Shown here piece after piece: positions 1 through 9,372 of a DNA stretch of 64,000 nucleotides. Both the position numbers and the translations under genes were made by a program. The notes below the pieces were generated by a model that searched no databases, was not told where the DNA came from, and worked only from the letters and a program-made list of their open reading frames with translations. Within the stretch, counting starts at the first letter, position 1. Every line of letters begins with the position of its first letter. Origin of the DNA: an uncultured Lachnospiraceae bacterium (lineage in GTDB: Bacteria > Bacillota > Clostridia > Lachnospirales > Lachnospiraceae); the NCBI GenBank assembly GCA_910588885.1, contig CAJUSQ010000004.1, positions 1-64,000 on the forward strand, written 5' to 3'.

Positions 1-240
1 TACAGGAGCAAATCTAAAGTTTCCTTTTGCAATATTTACTGTTCTTATTTTTCCGGCAAAATCATATAACTCATCAAACAAAAATTTATGAATTTTAGCA
101 AGTCCGGAAAATTTACCAACTTCAAAATCTTCAATAATTTTGCATTCATATAATTTAATGGCTTTCGTCTTGCTTATTTTCTCTTCTACTCTCGCAATTT
201 CCGCCGAATCATTAATGCCTAATTTATTTTCCAGAGCCAT
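1..240 (-). CDS. Fic family protein, N-terminal part (cut by window edge)
   Basis: The first 80 codons of a gene that runs off the left edge, starting at an ATG preceded by GGAGGATAGTT. The translation has the N-terminal helices of Fic/Doc-type proteins and ends in the conserved stretch DFAGKIRTVNIAKGNFRF, which in this family lies just before the Fic core. The catalytic HPFxxGNGR motif would be outside the window, so activity (usually AMP transfer from ATP to a protein hydroxyl) cannot be judged. The codons are strikingly AT-rich compared with the genes from 0.67 kb onward, which suggests horizontal acquisition. No antitoxin-like gene is visible upstream. Confidence 0.8.
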   Translation of the reverse strand, partial: MALENKLGINDSAEIARVEEKISKTKAIKLYECKIIEDFEVGKFSGLAKIHKFLFDELYDFAGKIRTVNIAKGNFRFAPV

Positions 241-286
241 AACTATCCTCCATAAATCATTATTTCAACTATAAATAATACTCCAC

Positions 287-323
287 AGCGTATTTGAAAA
301 TTCATTCCCGCCTTCTGTCATTT
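287..323 (+). repeat. Degenerate copy of dispersed GTGTTTG-type repeat
   Basis: The stretch from AGCGTATTTGAAAATT to TGTCATTT aligns without gaps to the reverse complement of the element at 3158-3208, with both ends and the spacing conserved. The opposite palindrome arm is lost. Confidence 0.4.
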
Positions 324-626
324 CTATTATCTTTATTATATAGTACCATTTACCCCAAAAACATGCAACTATTCCCAGTATGCCAAAAATTTAAAAAGTT
401 GCCAATACGCTGGTTTTTCCGTGAAGGCCCAGAGGGCCTATATCCGATTCATTGACCCTTCTGATAATTTCCGATTCCATGGGGCTTTGAACCTCATATA
501 TCGTTTCTATCCTGTGTTTATGAAAAATTCTGTATGTCTTCCCTCTGATTGCCGGTCCTCCGCTGTCCGAATCAGCTCTGCCGCCTCAAAGAAGCGTTTC
601 TTCCAAAACCGTCCCCGATCGTTGAC

Positions 627-659
627 AAAGTGGATATAATGTCGTATTATATCCACTTT
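627..659. terminator. Perfect 14-bp palindrome, likely terminator
   Basis: AAAGTGGATATAAT and its exact complement flank the 5-nt loop GTCGT, with four T on the plus-strand side. It lies 10 bp past the murE stop, where a terminator is expected. The stem is AT-rich and the minus-strand T tract is short, so an operator role is possible. Confidence 0.5.
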
Positions 660-668
660 TAAAGAATC

Positions 669-2267
669 TTACTGCAGGTCGGTAAATGTCTTTCCCCCTT
701 CTTCCTCCCGGAGAATGTCCCGGATCAGCCGCCGTTCGTCCATCGGATATTTTTTCCCGCAAATCTCCTGATAGTCCTCATGGCCTTTCCCGGCCAGCAC
801 CACCACGTCTCCCGGCCTGGCTGTTTTCAGACAATAGCGGATGGCTTCCTTCCGGTCGGTAATTCTGACATAGTCCCCTCCGGCTCTTTTTATGCCCGTT
901 ATGATGTCCTCAAGTATCGCTTCCGGATCCTCAAAACGCGGATTATCGGTAGTGACGACGGTCAGATCCGCCAGCTTTGCGGATACCTCCCCCATCTCGT
1001 AACGCCGGATTCCGGAGCGGTTCCCGCCGCAGCCAAAAAGACAGATCAAACGGCGCGGCCGATAAGCCCGTATGGTTTCCAGCATCCCCTTTAAGCTCAT
1101 GGCATTGTGGGCATAATCAATAAAAAGGGCAAATTCCTCCGAAACCGGCACCGGCTCCATACGGCCCTTAATTCGAATCTTTGACAGCGCCCTCAAAGCC
1201 GCCTTTTGAATCGTTGTATTCAAAAGCCCGGCTTCCTTTCCCACCCGGCGGCAGGCTGTCATTGCCGCCAATGCATTATAGACGTTAAATTCCCCCGGTA
1301 TCCCGATCGTCACCGGAAGTTTTTCCACTCCTTCTCCGCTTACGGTAAAAGCAACCTGCAAACTGTTATTCTCCTTCTTGCAGAGAATCTGTTCCGCCAT
1401 CCAGTCTGCCTTTTTCCGAATTCCAAAGGTTTCCACGGTACAGGTATGACCTGCCAGGATCTCTTTTGTATGCGGATCGTCCCCGTTCAGGATACCATGC
1501 CTGCAGCGGCGGAAAAGCAGGGATTTGCAATTTCGATATTCCGCAAAATCTTTATGCTCCCCGGGGCCGATGTGATCCGGCTCCAGATTCGTAAAAATCC
1601 CGTAGTCAAATTGAAAGCCTTCCACCCGGTTCAGCATAAGCCCCTGGGAAGAAACCTCCATTACCACGCAGGTACATCCACTGTCCGCCATTTCCCGAAA
1701 AGCCTTTTGAATCAGATAGGATTCCGGTGTGGTATTTTGGGCGGGTACGGCCCGATCCCCAACAATCGTTTCGATGGTTCCAATCAGCCCGGTTGTAAGC
1801 CCCGCTTCCGCCAAAATCCGATAAATCATATAGGCCATAGTAGTTTTTCCCTTGGTACCGGTGATGCCAATCGTGAAAAGCTCTCTTGCCGGATGGGAAA
1901 ACCAGGCTGCCGACATCTGAGCCAATGCCTTTCTGGCATCCTTTACCAAAAGCAAGGTGATGTCCTTGGGCAGCTCCTGCACTGTTGCCGTGCCCTCCGA
2001 TTCCGTCTGTGAATCCCGGCTTCCCGGTTCCGCCAATGCTTCCTGGCGGCGGATCTCCCGTTCTACCACCAAAACGGAAGCGCCCTTTTTCACGGCTTCC
2101 GCTGCAAAGGTGTGGCCGTCCTGTCGAAATCCCTGTATACAGAAAAATACGCAGCCCAGGCAGTCCTGCCTGGAATCGTAAATCAGTCCCTGCACTGTTT
2201 TATCTTCTTTTCCCTGCAGGCAGGTATATTCCACTTCCTGCAATAAATTTCTTAATTTTTGCTCCAT
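669..2267 (-). CDS. murE: UDP-MurNAc-tripeptide synthetase, DAP-adding type (MurE)
   Basis: Cytoplasmic peptidoglycan-precursor ligase that adds the third stem-peptide residue to UDP-MurNAc-L-Ala-D-Glu using ATP. The 532-aa protein has the Mur ligase P-loop GTKGKTT at residues 137-143, a Mur middle domain with NTTPES, and DNPR at about 440-443 followed by FEDP. DNPR is the signature of enzymes selecting meso-diaminopimelate rather than lysine. A poorly conserved linker of about 20 residues follows residue 80. The gene starts with ATG behind GGGGGAAGC and overlaps the end of dapF by 16 bp. The pair therefore makes and then uses meso-DAP. Confidence 0.93.
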   Translation of the reverse strand: MEQKLRNLLQEVEYTCLQGKEDKTVQGLIYDSRQDCLGCVFFCIQGFRQDGHTFAAEAVKKGASVLVVEREIRRQEALAEPGSRDSQTESEGTATVQELPKDITLLLVKDARKALAQMSAAWFSHPARELFTIGITGTKGKTTMAYMIYRILAEAGLTTGLIGTIETIVGDRAVPAQNTTPESYLIQKAFREMADSGCTCVVMEVSSQGLMLNRVEGFQFDYGIFTNLEPDHIGPGEHKDFAEYRNCKSLLFRRCRHGILNGDDPHTKEILAGHTCTVETFGIRKKADWMAEQILCKKENNSLQVAFTVSGEGVEKLPVTIGIPGEFNVYNALAAMTACRRVGKEAGLLNTTIQKAALRALSKIRIKGRMEPVPVSEEFALFIDYAHNAMSLKGMLETIRAYRPRRLICLFGCGGNRSGIRRYEMGEVSAKLADLTVVTTDNPRFEDPEAILEDIITGIKRAGGDYVRITDRKEAIRYCLKTARPGDVVVLAGKGHEDYQEICGKKYPMDERRLIRDILREEEGGKTFTDLQ

Positions 2268-3115
2268 GCTTCCCCCTCAATGGCCGAATCCGCCTCCGTC
2301 TTTATACCAAACATACGTCCACTCATTTCCCACTCTCCCTCAAACACTGTTTCTGCCGGGCCTTCCAGCCGAACCCGTTTGCTGCTCCTGTCATAGGAAA
2401 CCAGCAGTTCTCCGCCCGGAAGTATTACCGTTACCCGTTCTTTGGTATATCCGCAGGTTACCGCTGCTACCACTGCCGCACAGGCTCCCGTACCGCAGGC
2501 CAGCGTTTCTTCGGAACCCCTTTCCCACACCCTAAGCCGCAGCCGGGTATCCGACAAAATTTCTACGAATTCCGTATTCACCCGGTCCGGAAACAGGGGA
2601 TGATATTCGAACGCCGGGCCTAATTCCCTTAAATTCAGCGGCCCTGTCTCCTTTACAAACACCACTGCATGAGGATTTCCCATAGACAGGCAAACCGCTC
2701 CGTATTCCTCTCCCAATACTTCCAGCCGTTCTTTTCTCAAGAACTGGTGTTCTCCCATATCCACCACAACCCGCCGTACCCTTCCGTTTTCCGTCTTCAG
2801 CCAAAGATGCCTAAGCCCGGCCCCCGTTTCGATCGCAAGCTCCGTCTTTGCAGTCAGCCCTTTTTCATAGACATATTTTCCCAGGCAGCGGATGCCGTTC
2901 CCGCACATCTCCCCTGCCGAACCGTCCGCATTGTACATGGACATCGAAAAATCCGCCGTTTCCGAAGGGCCGATGAGAATCATCCCGTCCGCACCCACTC
3001 CAAAATGACGGTCGCTAAGGGCCTGTGCCGTTTTCCCTTCCTCTGCAATCTGTTCCAGAAATCCGTTTACGAAAATATAATCATTTCCGCAGCCCTGCAT
3101 TTTTGTAAATTTCAT
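2252..3115 (-). CDS. dapF: Diaminopimelate epimerase (DapF)
   Basis: Converts LL- to meso-diaminopimelate for peptidoglycan and lysine synthesis. The 287-aa product has RHFGVGADG near residue 36, the first catalytic cysteine in MCGNGIRC (Cys71) and the second in ACGTGA (Cys207), as expected for this two-cysteine racemase fold. I chose the ATG at 3115 because MKFTKMQGCGNDYIF is the usual N terminus and AAGGAAAG lies just upstream; the frame is open 25 codons further but nothing there looks like DapF. First gene of the dapF-murE pair. Confidence 0.94.
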   Translation of the reverse strand: MKFTKMQGCGNDYIFVNGFLEQIAEEGKTAQALSDRHFGVGADGMILIGPSETADFSMSMYNADGSAGEMCGNGIRCLGKYVYEKGLTAKTELAIETGAGLRHLWLKTENGRVRRVVVDMGEHQFLRKERLEVLGEEYGAVCLSMGNPHAVVFVKETGPLNLRELGPAFEYHPLFPDRVNTEFVEILSDTRLRLRVWERGSEETLACGTGACAAVVAAVTCGYTKERVTVILPGGELLVSYDRSSKRVRLEGPAETVFEGEWEMSGRMFGIKTEADSAIEGEAWSKN

Positions 3116-3157
3116 TGGCTCTTTCCTTTCTGTCCGTTCTGTTTTCCTGTTCCCGGA

Positions 3158-3208
3158 GCGTGTTTGAAAATGACATCCGGCAGAAAACAATTTCCAAACA
3201 CACGCCGG
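3158..3208. repeat. Dispersed inverted repeat (GTGTTTG type), copy A
   Basis: Arms GTGTTTGAAAAT (3160-3171) and ATTTCCAAACAC (3190-3201) pair with one mismatch around an 18-nt loop and are extended by CGG/CCG-rich flanks. Related sequences occur at 287-323 and 21489-21532. Confidence 0.5.
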
Positions 3209-3249
3209 CAGGAAACCTTCTTATTTGTAATATATGCAGGACAAAAAAA

Positions 3250-3293
3250 AGAGGGAAGCAACCGCCATCGTAAAACATGCGGTTCTTCCCTCT
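3250..3293 (-). terminator. Intrinsic terminator of the Cache chemoreceptor gene
   Basis: GAGGGAA and AACCGC pair with GCGGTT and TTCCCTC around a 13-nt loop, with a small internal bulge. On the minus strand the hairpin is followed by eight T. It lies 26 bp beyond the stop of the receptor gene. Confidence 0.85.
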
Positions 3294-3318
3294 TCTATCA
3301 TTCATTATGCAATTTTTA

Positions 3319-5139
3319 TTATAATTGGAACTTGCTTGCCTGCTCGTTCTGGCGGCGGCTTAATTCCACCAGCCCTTCGGTATCCTCGGTACATTCGCCG
3401 ATCGTCTGGGACAGAAGCATCATGCTGGCGCTTGTTTCTTCCGTAGACGCAGCATTTTCTTCCACGACACTGGCCAGGCTGTTGACGGAATCCGTCACGA
3501 TCTGCTTCAGGGAATCCAGAATTTCCGTCTGGCCGCCGATTTCTTTCGTAACCTCTTCCACCAGGACCACTTCTTCCTTCAGATGCATGAAGGCTTCCCT
3601 GGTCTCGTTCAGGCACTTCTGCTGTTCCCGGACGTTTCTGGTAACTTCTTCCATCTTGCTTACGGAAATCCGTACATTATCCACCAGTACCTTGACGATG
3701 CCTTCAATCTCCTGGGCATTTCCGGAGGATTCTTCGGAAAGATGCCGGATCTCTTCCGCCACAACAGCAAATCCTCTTCCGGCCTCCCCGGCTCTGGCGG
3801 CTTCGATGCTGGCATTCAGGGAAAGCAGATTCGTCTGAGACGCCAGTCCCTTGATAATCTCTATGGTCTTATTGATATCTGCGGCGGAATCGTTGTTCTT
3901 ATCCGTCTGCTCCGATACCATATCAATGGTTTCAATGGTCATCTTCGTAATGCGTTCCAGCTCCTGGATGCTTTCGGAAGCACCCACCGAATATTTCGCC
4001 ATGGCGGACACGGCTTCTTCTAATTTATGTACACCGCTCTGCTCCACTTCAATTACACTGCCAAGCTCGGCGATCTTCTCGTTTACGGTTTCCGTTTCGT
4101 TGGCCTGATTCGTTGCACCCTGGGCCAAATCTTCAATGGCCTGATTGGTATTGCGGATGCTCTCGGAAATATGGCCGAATTTCTCGCTGAACTTCTCACT
4201 GCTCTTGTTCAGGGATTCCCCGGTATGGATCACGCTGCCAAGCATACCGGCCAGGGACTGGCGCACATCCTCTAAGGAACGGGCCATCTCTCCGATTTCA
4301 TCCCCCCGTTTCAGCAGGGCAGGACGGACGGAGAAGCTTAAATCCCCCATAGCCGCCTGACGAAGGTTGCCTTCCACCAGCTTAATGCCTTTGGTAATCC
4401 GAAGGCCGCATAAGGCCGCTATTACCACTGCCAGAACCAGCATTACCACTGCCGCCACCCCATAGATCAGCAGCATCTTGGAAAATTCTTTCTCAATATT
4501 ATCCTTCTGACCGTCAATCTTCGCGTTCATATCATCCACATAGTTTCCGGTTGCAATTGCCCAGCCCCAGGGCTCGAACATCTGGGAATAGGCAATCTTC
4601 GGCGCCACCGTCGTACCGTCGGATTTTGTAAAATAGAATTCATTGTAGCCGCCGCCGGATTTCGCTGCGGATACGATATTCTGTGTTACCTTCACCCCAT
4701 TTTGATCCGTCAGGTCGTAACGGTTATCCCCTTCCTGATCCGTCAGGATCGGATGCATCACCAGTACATGGTCTGCCCCGTCAATCCAGATATAGCCGGA
4801 AGCATCGTCCCGATAACGCATGTGACGTACTGCCTCTCTGGCCAATTCCTTCGCTTCTTCTTCGGTAATCTCCCCGGCCTGGCTCCGGTCGTAGTAGCTT
4901 TGCACTACCTCGATCGCCCCCTGTACCTGGGATTTGATTTCCATGGAATAGCCCTCCAGCATGGATTCCTCATACAGCTGTGCAGACTCCTCCATGGATT
5001 GGCTTAGATAATAAACTCCAAGGCAGGCCAACCCGATTGTAGGAATGGATACCATCACACAAATAATCAGAATCAGCATTGCCGTCAGGCTCTGAAAACG
5101 TTTCAGGCCCTTTGCCCCTGTAACCTTCTTCTCCTTCAT
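3319..5139 (-). CDS. Methyl-accepting chemotaxis protein with sCache sensor domain
   Basis: Membrane chemoreceptor of about 606 aa. TM1 is near residues 16-41. An extracellular single-Cache domain follows, recognisable by [15 protein letters not shown] and [16 protein letters not shown]2 lies near 220-245, then a HAMP linker, then a cytoplasmic signalling coiled coil whose tip contains [20 protein letters not shown]. Cache domains of this type commonly bind small organic acids or amino acids; the ligand is unknown. Start is the ATG at 5139 after GGAAGGTGG. No C-terminal CheR-docking pentapeptide is seen. It is monocistronic and lies about 34 kb from the chemosensory operon it presumably signals to. 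Confidence 0.92.
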   Translation of the reverse strand: MKEKKVTGAKGLKRFQSLTAMLILIICVMVSIPTIGLACLGVYYLSQSMEESAQLYEESMLEGYSMEIKSQVQGAIEVVQSYYDRSQAGEITEEEAKELAREAVRHMRYRDDASGYIWIDGADHVLVMHPILTDQEGDNRYDLTDQNGVKVTQNIVSAAKSGGGYNEFYFTKSDGTTVAPKIAYSQMFEPWGWAIATGNYVDDMNAKIDGQKDNIEKEFSKMLLIYGVAAVVMLVLAVVIAALCGLRITKGIKLVEGNLRQAAMGDLSFSVRPALLKRGDEIGEMARSLEDVRQSLAGMLGSVIHTGESLNKSSEKFSEKFGHISESIRNTNQAIEDLAQGATNQANETETVNEKIAELGSVIEVEQSGVHKLEEAVSAMAKYSVGASESIQELERITKMTIETIDMVSEQTDKNNDSAADINKTIEIIKGLASQTNLLSLNASIEAARAGEAGRGFAVVAEEIRHLSEESSGNAQEIEGIVKVLVDNVRISVSKMEEVTRNVREQQKCLNETREAFMHLKEEVVLVEEVTKEIGGQTEILDSLKQIVTDSVNSLASVVEENAASTEETSASMMLLSQTIGECTEDTEGLVELSRRQNEQASKFQL

Positions 5140-5181
5140 AAAAACCACCTTCCAAAATTTGCTTCAATAGTCGCTAGTTCT

Positions 5182-5209
5182 ATTATACACGATTCCCCAT
5201 TAAAGTCAA
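5182..5209 (-). promoter_or_regulatory. SigA-like promoter of the Cache chemoreceptor
   Basis: On the minus strand TTGACT (5204-5209) and TATAAT (5182-5187) are 16 bp apart, about 43 bp upstream of the receptor ATG. Confidence 0.65.
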
Positions 5210-5246
5210 TAAACAGACATTAAACTGGTAGTCTTTCTTTATTTTT

Positions 5247-7493
5247 TTATAATTTCAACTTCGCAAGAGCATCCGCAAATCCACGGTTGAGGGGTTCTTT
5301 TGCTTCTTTTTTCTGTTGGTTCAGGTAGCGGGCCACATCCTTTTTCGACACGCCGCCGCCCCCTTCCTGCTTTCGCTTCTGAAAAGCCGACAGCTTTTCC
5401 CGGTAGCCGCAGACACAGGTAAAACGCTGATGTTCCCCTTCCCCTACCAGCTCCAGCTTTTTATGGCACTGGGGGCAGCGGGCATTGGTCAGCCTGGACA
5501 AATGCTTCCGGTAGCCGCATTCCCGATCCTGGCAGACCAGCATTTTTCCGTTTTTATGATTGACCGAGAGCAGCAGCTTCCCGCATTCCGGGCATTTTTT
5601 CCCGGTAATGTTTTCGTGCTTATATGTCTTGGACGAGGCAGCGATCTCGTTTACGATTTCCACGGTATAATTCCGGATCTCCGCTTCAAAATCCTTCTTT
5701 TTTGCCCGGCCCTTTGCAATGTCCGTCAGCTTCTGTTCCCAGCGGGCCGTGAGCTCCGGCGTCGTCAGTCCCCCGGGAGCCAGTTCCAAAACCTGCCGTC
5801 CCTTCGAGGTCAGATGGATATACTGCTCCTTTTTTTCCATAAGAAAACTATTGAACAGCTTTTCAATAATATCCGCCCGGGTAGCAACCGTACCCAGCCC
5901 TCCGGTTTCCCCCAAAGTCTTCGCCAGGGCCTGATCCCTGTTTTCCATATACTTTACCGGATTCTCCATGGCTGCCAGCAAAGTGGCTTCCGTAAAAGGC
6001 TGGGGCGGCCTGGTCTTCCCCTCGGTGATTTTCCCTCCGGACAAGGTAAGGGTTTGGCCCTTTTCAAAGGCAGGCAGGCTTTTTTGATACACCTTCCCAA
6101 ACCGGGACGTCCCGGATTCCTCCGAACCTCCGAACCCGTCATCCTCATCCAAATCATCCGAGCAATCATTCGCTCCCAAATGCTCCGAACTCCCATATAC
6201 TTCCCGGTAGCCTGGCTTGCAAATACGGTTCCCTTTTGCTTCAAACAGCTCCCCGCCGCATTCTACCGTCACTTCCGTCTGTTCATATTCACAGGGCGGC
6301 AGCAGTACTGCCAGAAAACGGCTGACCACCATTTCATAGATTTTCCGTTCTCCGAACTCCAGTTCGTTCAGCTGCACGCCCTGCTCCGTGGGAATAATGG
6401 CGTGGTGGTCGGACACCTTGCCGTTGTCCACAAAGGATTTGTTCCCTTTGATGGGGGATTTCAGAATCCGGCTGCAGACCGGGGCAAAGCTGCCGGCCTG
6501 ACAAGCTTTCACCCGGTCTTTCAAGGTATCCGTCATATCCTCTGTCAGATACCGGGAATCGGTACGGGGATAGGTTACGGCCTTGTGGCGTTCATACAGG
6601 CTCTGCATATAATTCAAGGTCTGCTTGGCCGAAAACCCATGCTTCTGATTGGCCTCCTGCTGCAGGCTGGTCAAATCATACAGCTTCGGCGCATAGGATG
6701 TTTTCGCCTTTTTCTTTACCTGGGTGACCACTGCCGCGCCGGAAGCGGTGCGCTGCTCTACTTCCTGGATTTCCGCCCTGGAAAAAGTGCTGCTGCCGCC
6801 GTTTTTGGATTTCCACCGGAAGAAAACACCCGCTCCCTCCATTCCAAAGCCGTAAAAGCTCCTGGGGGTAAAGGCACGGATCTGCTCTGCCCGTTTGGAC
6901 AGGATGGCCAGGGTAGGCGTCTGAACCCGTCCGCAGGAAAGCTGGGCATTGTGCTTTGCCGTTAAGGCCCGGGTGGCATTTAAGCCCACCAGCCAGTCGG
7001 CTTCCGCCCTTGCTACTGCCGCTTCGTACAAATGTTCGTATTCTTTGGCCTCTTTCAGGTGGGAGAACCCCTCCCGAATCGCCTTATCCGTCACCGATGA
7101 AATCCACAGCCGTTTCATAGGCTTCTTCACGCCTGCTTTTTTGATAATCCACCGGGCCACCAGCTCGCCTTCCCGCCCGGCGTCCGTGGCAATGATCAGC
7201 TGGTTCACATCCTTCCGGCACATCTGGGTTTTTACGGTACGGAACTGGCCGCCCGTCTTTTTTATCACCTGGATTTCCAGCTTTTCCGGCAGCATGGGCA
7301 GCGTTTCCAGCTTCCATTCCTTCCACTGGTCCCCATAGCTCTCCGGGTCGGACAGCTCTACCAAATGGCCCAATGCCCAGGTCACAATATAGTCCTTCCC
7401 TTCCAGAAAACCGTTTCCGCCCTGCTTACAATTCAGCACCCGGGCAATATCACGCCCGACGCTGGGCTTTTCCGCAATTACTAAAGATTTCAC
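5247..7493 (-). CDS. topB: DNA topoisomerase III (type IA)
   Basis: Type IA topoisomerase that relaxes or decatenates DNA through a transient 5'-phosphotyrosine break. The 748-aa protein has the TOPRIM start (LVIAEKPS) and TDAGREGE at 103-110 for metal binding, LSCGRVQTPTL at about 185-196, and the catalytic tyrosine in TYPRTDS (Tyr308). Two C-terminal zinc ribbons (CPECGK...CGY and CPQCHK...CGY) likely bind single-stranded DNA. An acidic, low-complexity insert occurs near residue 430. Translation begins at GTG behind AGGGAGGG. It follows the ABC exporter pair by 31 bp and may be read through from that operon. Confidence 0.93.
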   Translation of the reverse strand: MKSLVIAEKPSVGRDIARVLNCKQGGNGFLEGKDYIVTWALGHLVELSDPESYGDQWKEWKLETLPMLPEKLEIQVIKKTGGQFRTVKTQMCRKDVNQLIIATDAGREGELVARWIIKKAGVKKPMKRLWISSVTDKAIREGFSHLKEAKEYEHLYEAAVARAEADWLVGLNATRALTAKHNAQLSCGRVQTPTLAILSKRAEQIRAFTPRSFYGFGMEGAGVFFRWKSKNGGSSTFSRAEIQEVEQRTASGAAVVTQVKKKAKTSYAPKLYDLTSLQQEANQKHGFSAKQTLNYMQSLYERHKAVTYPRTDSRYLTEDMTDTLKDRVKACQAGSFAPVCSRILKSPIKGNKSFVDNGKVSDHHAIIPTEQGVQLNELEFGERKIYEMVVSRFLAVLLPPCEYEQTEVTVECGGELFEAKGNRICKPGYREVYGSSEHLGANDCSDDLDEDDGFGGSEESGTSRFGKVYQKSLPAFEKGQTLTLSGGKITEGKTRPPQPFTEATLLAAMENPVKYMENRDQALAKTLGETGGLGTVATRADIIEKLFNSFLMEKKEQYIHLTSKGRQVLELAPGGLTTPELTARWEQKLTDIAKGRAKKKDFEAEIRNYTVEIVNEIAASSKTYKHENITGKKCPECGKLLLSVNHKNGKMLVCQDRECGYRKHLSRLTNARCPQCHKKLELVGEGEHQRFTCVCGYREKLSAFQKRKQEGGGGVSKKDVARYLNQQKKEAKEPLNRGFADALAKLKL

Positions 7494-7524
7494 AATTCCC
7501 TCCCTGCTTCCCTTCTGCTTTTTT

Positions 7525-9372
7525 CTAACCGGCCGTTTCGCCTACGCCGTTTCCGGTATAGAGCTGATAGTATTTCCCTTTTTCGGCAATTAATTCGTCG
7601 TGGCTGCCCCGTTCAATAATGCGCCCCTGCTCCAGAACCATAATACAGTCGCTGTTCTTAACCGTGCTAAGGCGATGGGCAATGACAAAGGTGGTACGGC
7701 CTTCCATCAGGCTGTCCATCCCCCGCTGCACCAGCGCTTCGGTACGGGTATCGATGCTGGAGGTCGCCTCGTCCAGAATCAGGACCGGCGGGTCCGCAAC
7801 AGCGGCCCTTGCAATGGCTAAAAGCTGCCGCTGTCCCTGGGAAAGGCTGCCGCCGTCCCCGGTCAGCCTGGTGTGATAGCCCTCCGGAAGAAGCTCAATA
7901 AAGGCGTCCGCATTTGCAAGCTTTGCCGCCCGGATACATTCCTCGTCGGTGGCGTCAAGCCTTCCGTAGCGGATATTGTCAAGGACGGTTCCCGTAAACA
8001 GGTGGGTATCCTGAAGCACCATACCAAGGCTCTTACGCAGATCACTCTTCTTGATTTTATTCACATTGATGCCGTCATAGCGGATTTTCCCGTCCTGAAT
8101 ATCATAAAAGCGGTTGATCAGGTTGGTAATTGTAGTTTTTCCGGCCCCGGTGCTTCCCACAAAGGCAATTTTCTGCCCCGGTGTGGCAAAGAGCTTCACG
8201 TTATGGAGTACGATTTTTTCATCGTTGTAGCCAAAGTCCACATCGTCAAAGACCACATCCCCCTTCAGCTCCGTATAGGTTAATGTGCCGTCCTGGTGGG
8301 GATGCTTCCAGGCCCAGCAGCCGGTGCGGGCGCTGCATTCCTCCAATTCCCCGGAGGGGCCCTTTTTCACATTTACCAGGGAAACATAGCCTTCATCCAC
8401 CTCGGTCGGTTCATCCAAAAGCTCATAGATCCGTTCCGCTCCGGCTACCGCCATAATAATGCTGTTCAGCTGCTGACTCGCCTGGCCAATTGGCCCGTTA
8501 AAGCTCTTATTCAAGGTCAGAAAAGAAACCAGCGCACCGATAGTCAGCCCCATATAACCGTTGGTGGCAAGCAGGGCGCCCACCAGGGCACAGACCACGT
8601 AGCTGACATTTCCCATCTGGAAGGTAACGGGCATTAAAATATTGGCATATTTATTGGCGTTGTTTGCGCTGACCCGAAGCTGCTGGTTTCGGGCACGGAA
8701 TTCCGCCATATTTTCTTCTTCATGACAGAAAACCTTCACTACCTTCTGGCCTTCCATCATTTCTTCAATATAGCCGTTTACAATTCCCAGATCCTTCTGC
8801 TGGTCTTTGAAATATTTTCCGGAAAGGCCCGCCAGCTTCCGGGTCATAAACAGCATAAGGGCCACCATCAAAAGGGATACGACGGTCATGGGCACATTTA
8901 AAATCAGCATACTGATTAAAACGCTGACAATGGAAATCGCGCTGTTTAGCACCTGGGGGATACTCTGGCCGATCATCTGGCGCAGGGTATCGGTATCGTT
9001 GGTGTAAATAGACATGATATCCCCATGGGCATGGGTATCAAAATATTTGATAGGCAAAGCTTCCATATGGGTAAACAATTGGTTCCGCAGGTTCCGCAGC
9101 GTCCCCTGGCTTACATTAATCATAATCCGGGTAAAGGCCCAGGCGCAGAACACGCCTACCAGATACAGCGCCGCAACCTTCATCAGGGCCCCGGCCAAAG
9201 GCCCGAAATCAGGATTTTTACTGCCGATCATGGGCTGGATATAATCGTCAATCAAGCTCTGGGTAAATAATGTTCCCCTTACATTTGCAAAGGCCGTAAT
9301 CAGGATACTGATTACTACCAGGATGCAGTGGGGCGTATAATTTTTTAATATCGTCTGCAAAAGTCGTTTCAT
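7525..9372 (-). CDS. ABC exporter half-transporter, consensus ATP site subunit
   Basis: Type I exporter half-transporter of 615 aa: six membrane helices in residues 1-320, then a nucleotide-binding domain with Walker A GSTGAGKTT, signature SLSQGQRQ, Walker B LILDEATSSID and an H-loop HRLST. It carries the full catalytic glutamate. The start codon overlaps the stop of the upstream partner as TGATG, so the two are translationally coupled and probably form a heterodimer. With a MarR regulator upstream, export of a toxic compound or drug is likely; the substrate is unknown. Confidence 0.92.
   Translation of the reverse strand: MKRLLQTILKNYTPHCILVVISILITAFANVRGTLFTQSLIDDYIQPMIGSKNPDFGPLAGALMKVAALYLVGVFCAWAFTRIMINVSQGTLRNLRNQLFTHMEALPIKYFDTHAHGDIMSIYTNDTDTLRQMIGQSIPQVLNSAISIVSVLISMLILNVPMTVVSLLMVALMLFMTRKLAGLSGKYFKDQQKDLGIVNGYIEEMMEGQKVVKVFCHEEENMAEFRARNQQLRVSANNANKYANILMPVTFQMGNVSYVVCALVGALLATNGYMGLTIGALVSFLTLNKSFNGPIGQASQQLNSIIMAVAGAERIYELLDEPTEVDEGYVSLVNVKKGPSGELEECSARTGCWAWKHPHQDGTLTYTELKGDVVFDDVDFGYNDEKIVLHNVKLFATPGQKIAFVGSTGAGKTTITNLINRFYDIQDGKIRYDGINVNKIKKSDLRKSLGMVLQDTHLFTGTVLDNIRYGRLDATDEECIRAAKLANADAFIELLPEGYHTRLTGDGGSLSQGQRQLLAIARAAVADPPVLILDEATSSIDTRTEALVQRGMDSLMEGRTTFVIAHRLSTVKNSDCIMVLEQGRIIERGSHDELIAEKGKYYQLYTGNGVGETAG

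Larger units (their letters stand above)
241..668. other. 428-bp gap: promoter-like elements, repeat copy, possible gene relic, terminator
   Basis: No intact gene is recognised. Reading towards the Fic gene there is a TATAAT at 335-340 with only a weak -35. A degenerate copy of a dispersed repeat lies at 287-323. From about 391 to 620 the minus strand holds two coding-like stretches in different frames (one containing KKRFFEAAELIRTAEDRQ, the other YRIFHKHRIETIYEV) interrupted by stops; this could be a decayed gene but I do not recognise it. A long palindrome at 627-659 closes the gap. Confidence 0.4.

Noticed and set aside
421..639. 72-codon plus-strand open frame
   Set aside because: No ribosome site, arginine/serine-rich translation with no recognisable motif, and it runs into the 627-659 palindrome.
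622..650. TTGACA-N17-TATTAT promoter-like sequence on the plus strand
   Set aside because: It lies in the palindrome and points into the end of the convergent murE gene; probably chance in AT-rich DNA.
1206..2012. 268-codon open frame antisense to murE
   Set aside because: Lies wholly within murE and has no protein-family features; a codon-bias shadow.
5316..6965. 549-codon open frame antisense to topB
   Set aside because: Entirely opposite a well-supported topoisomerase gene; no domain visible.
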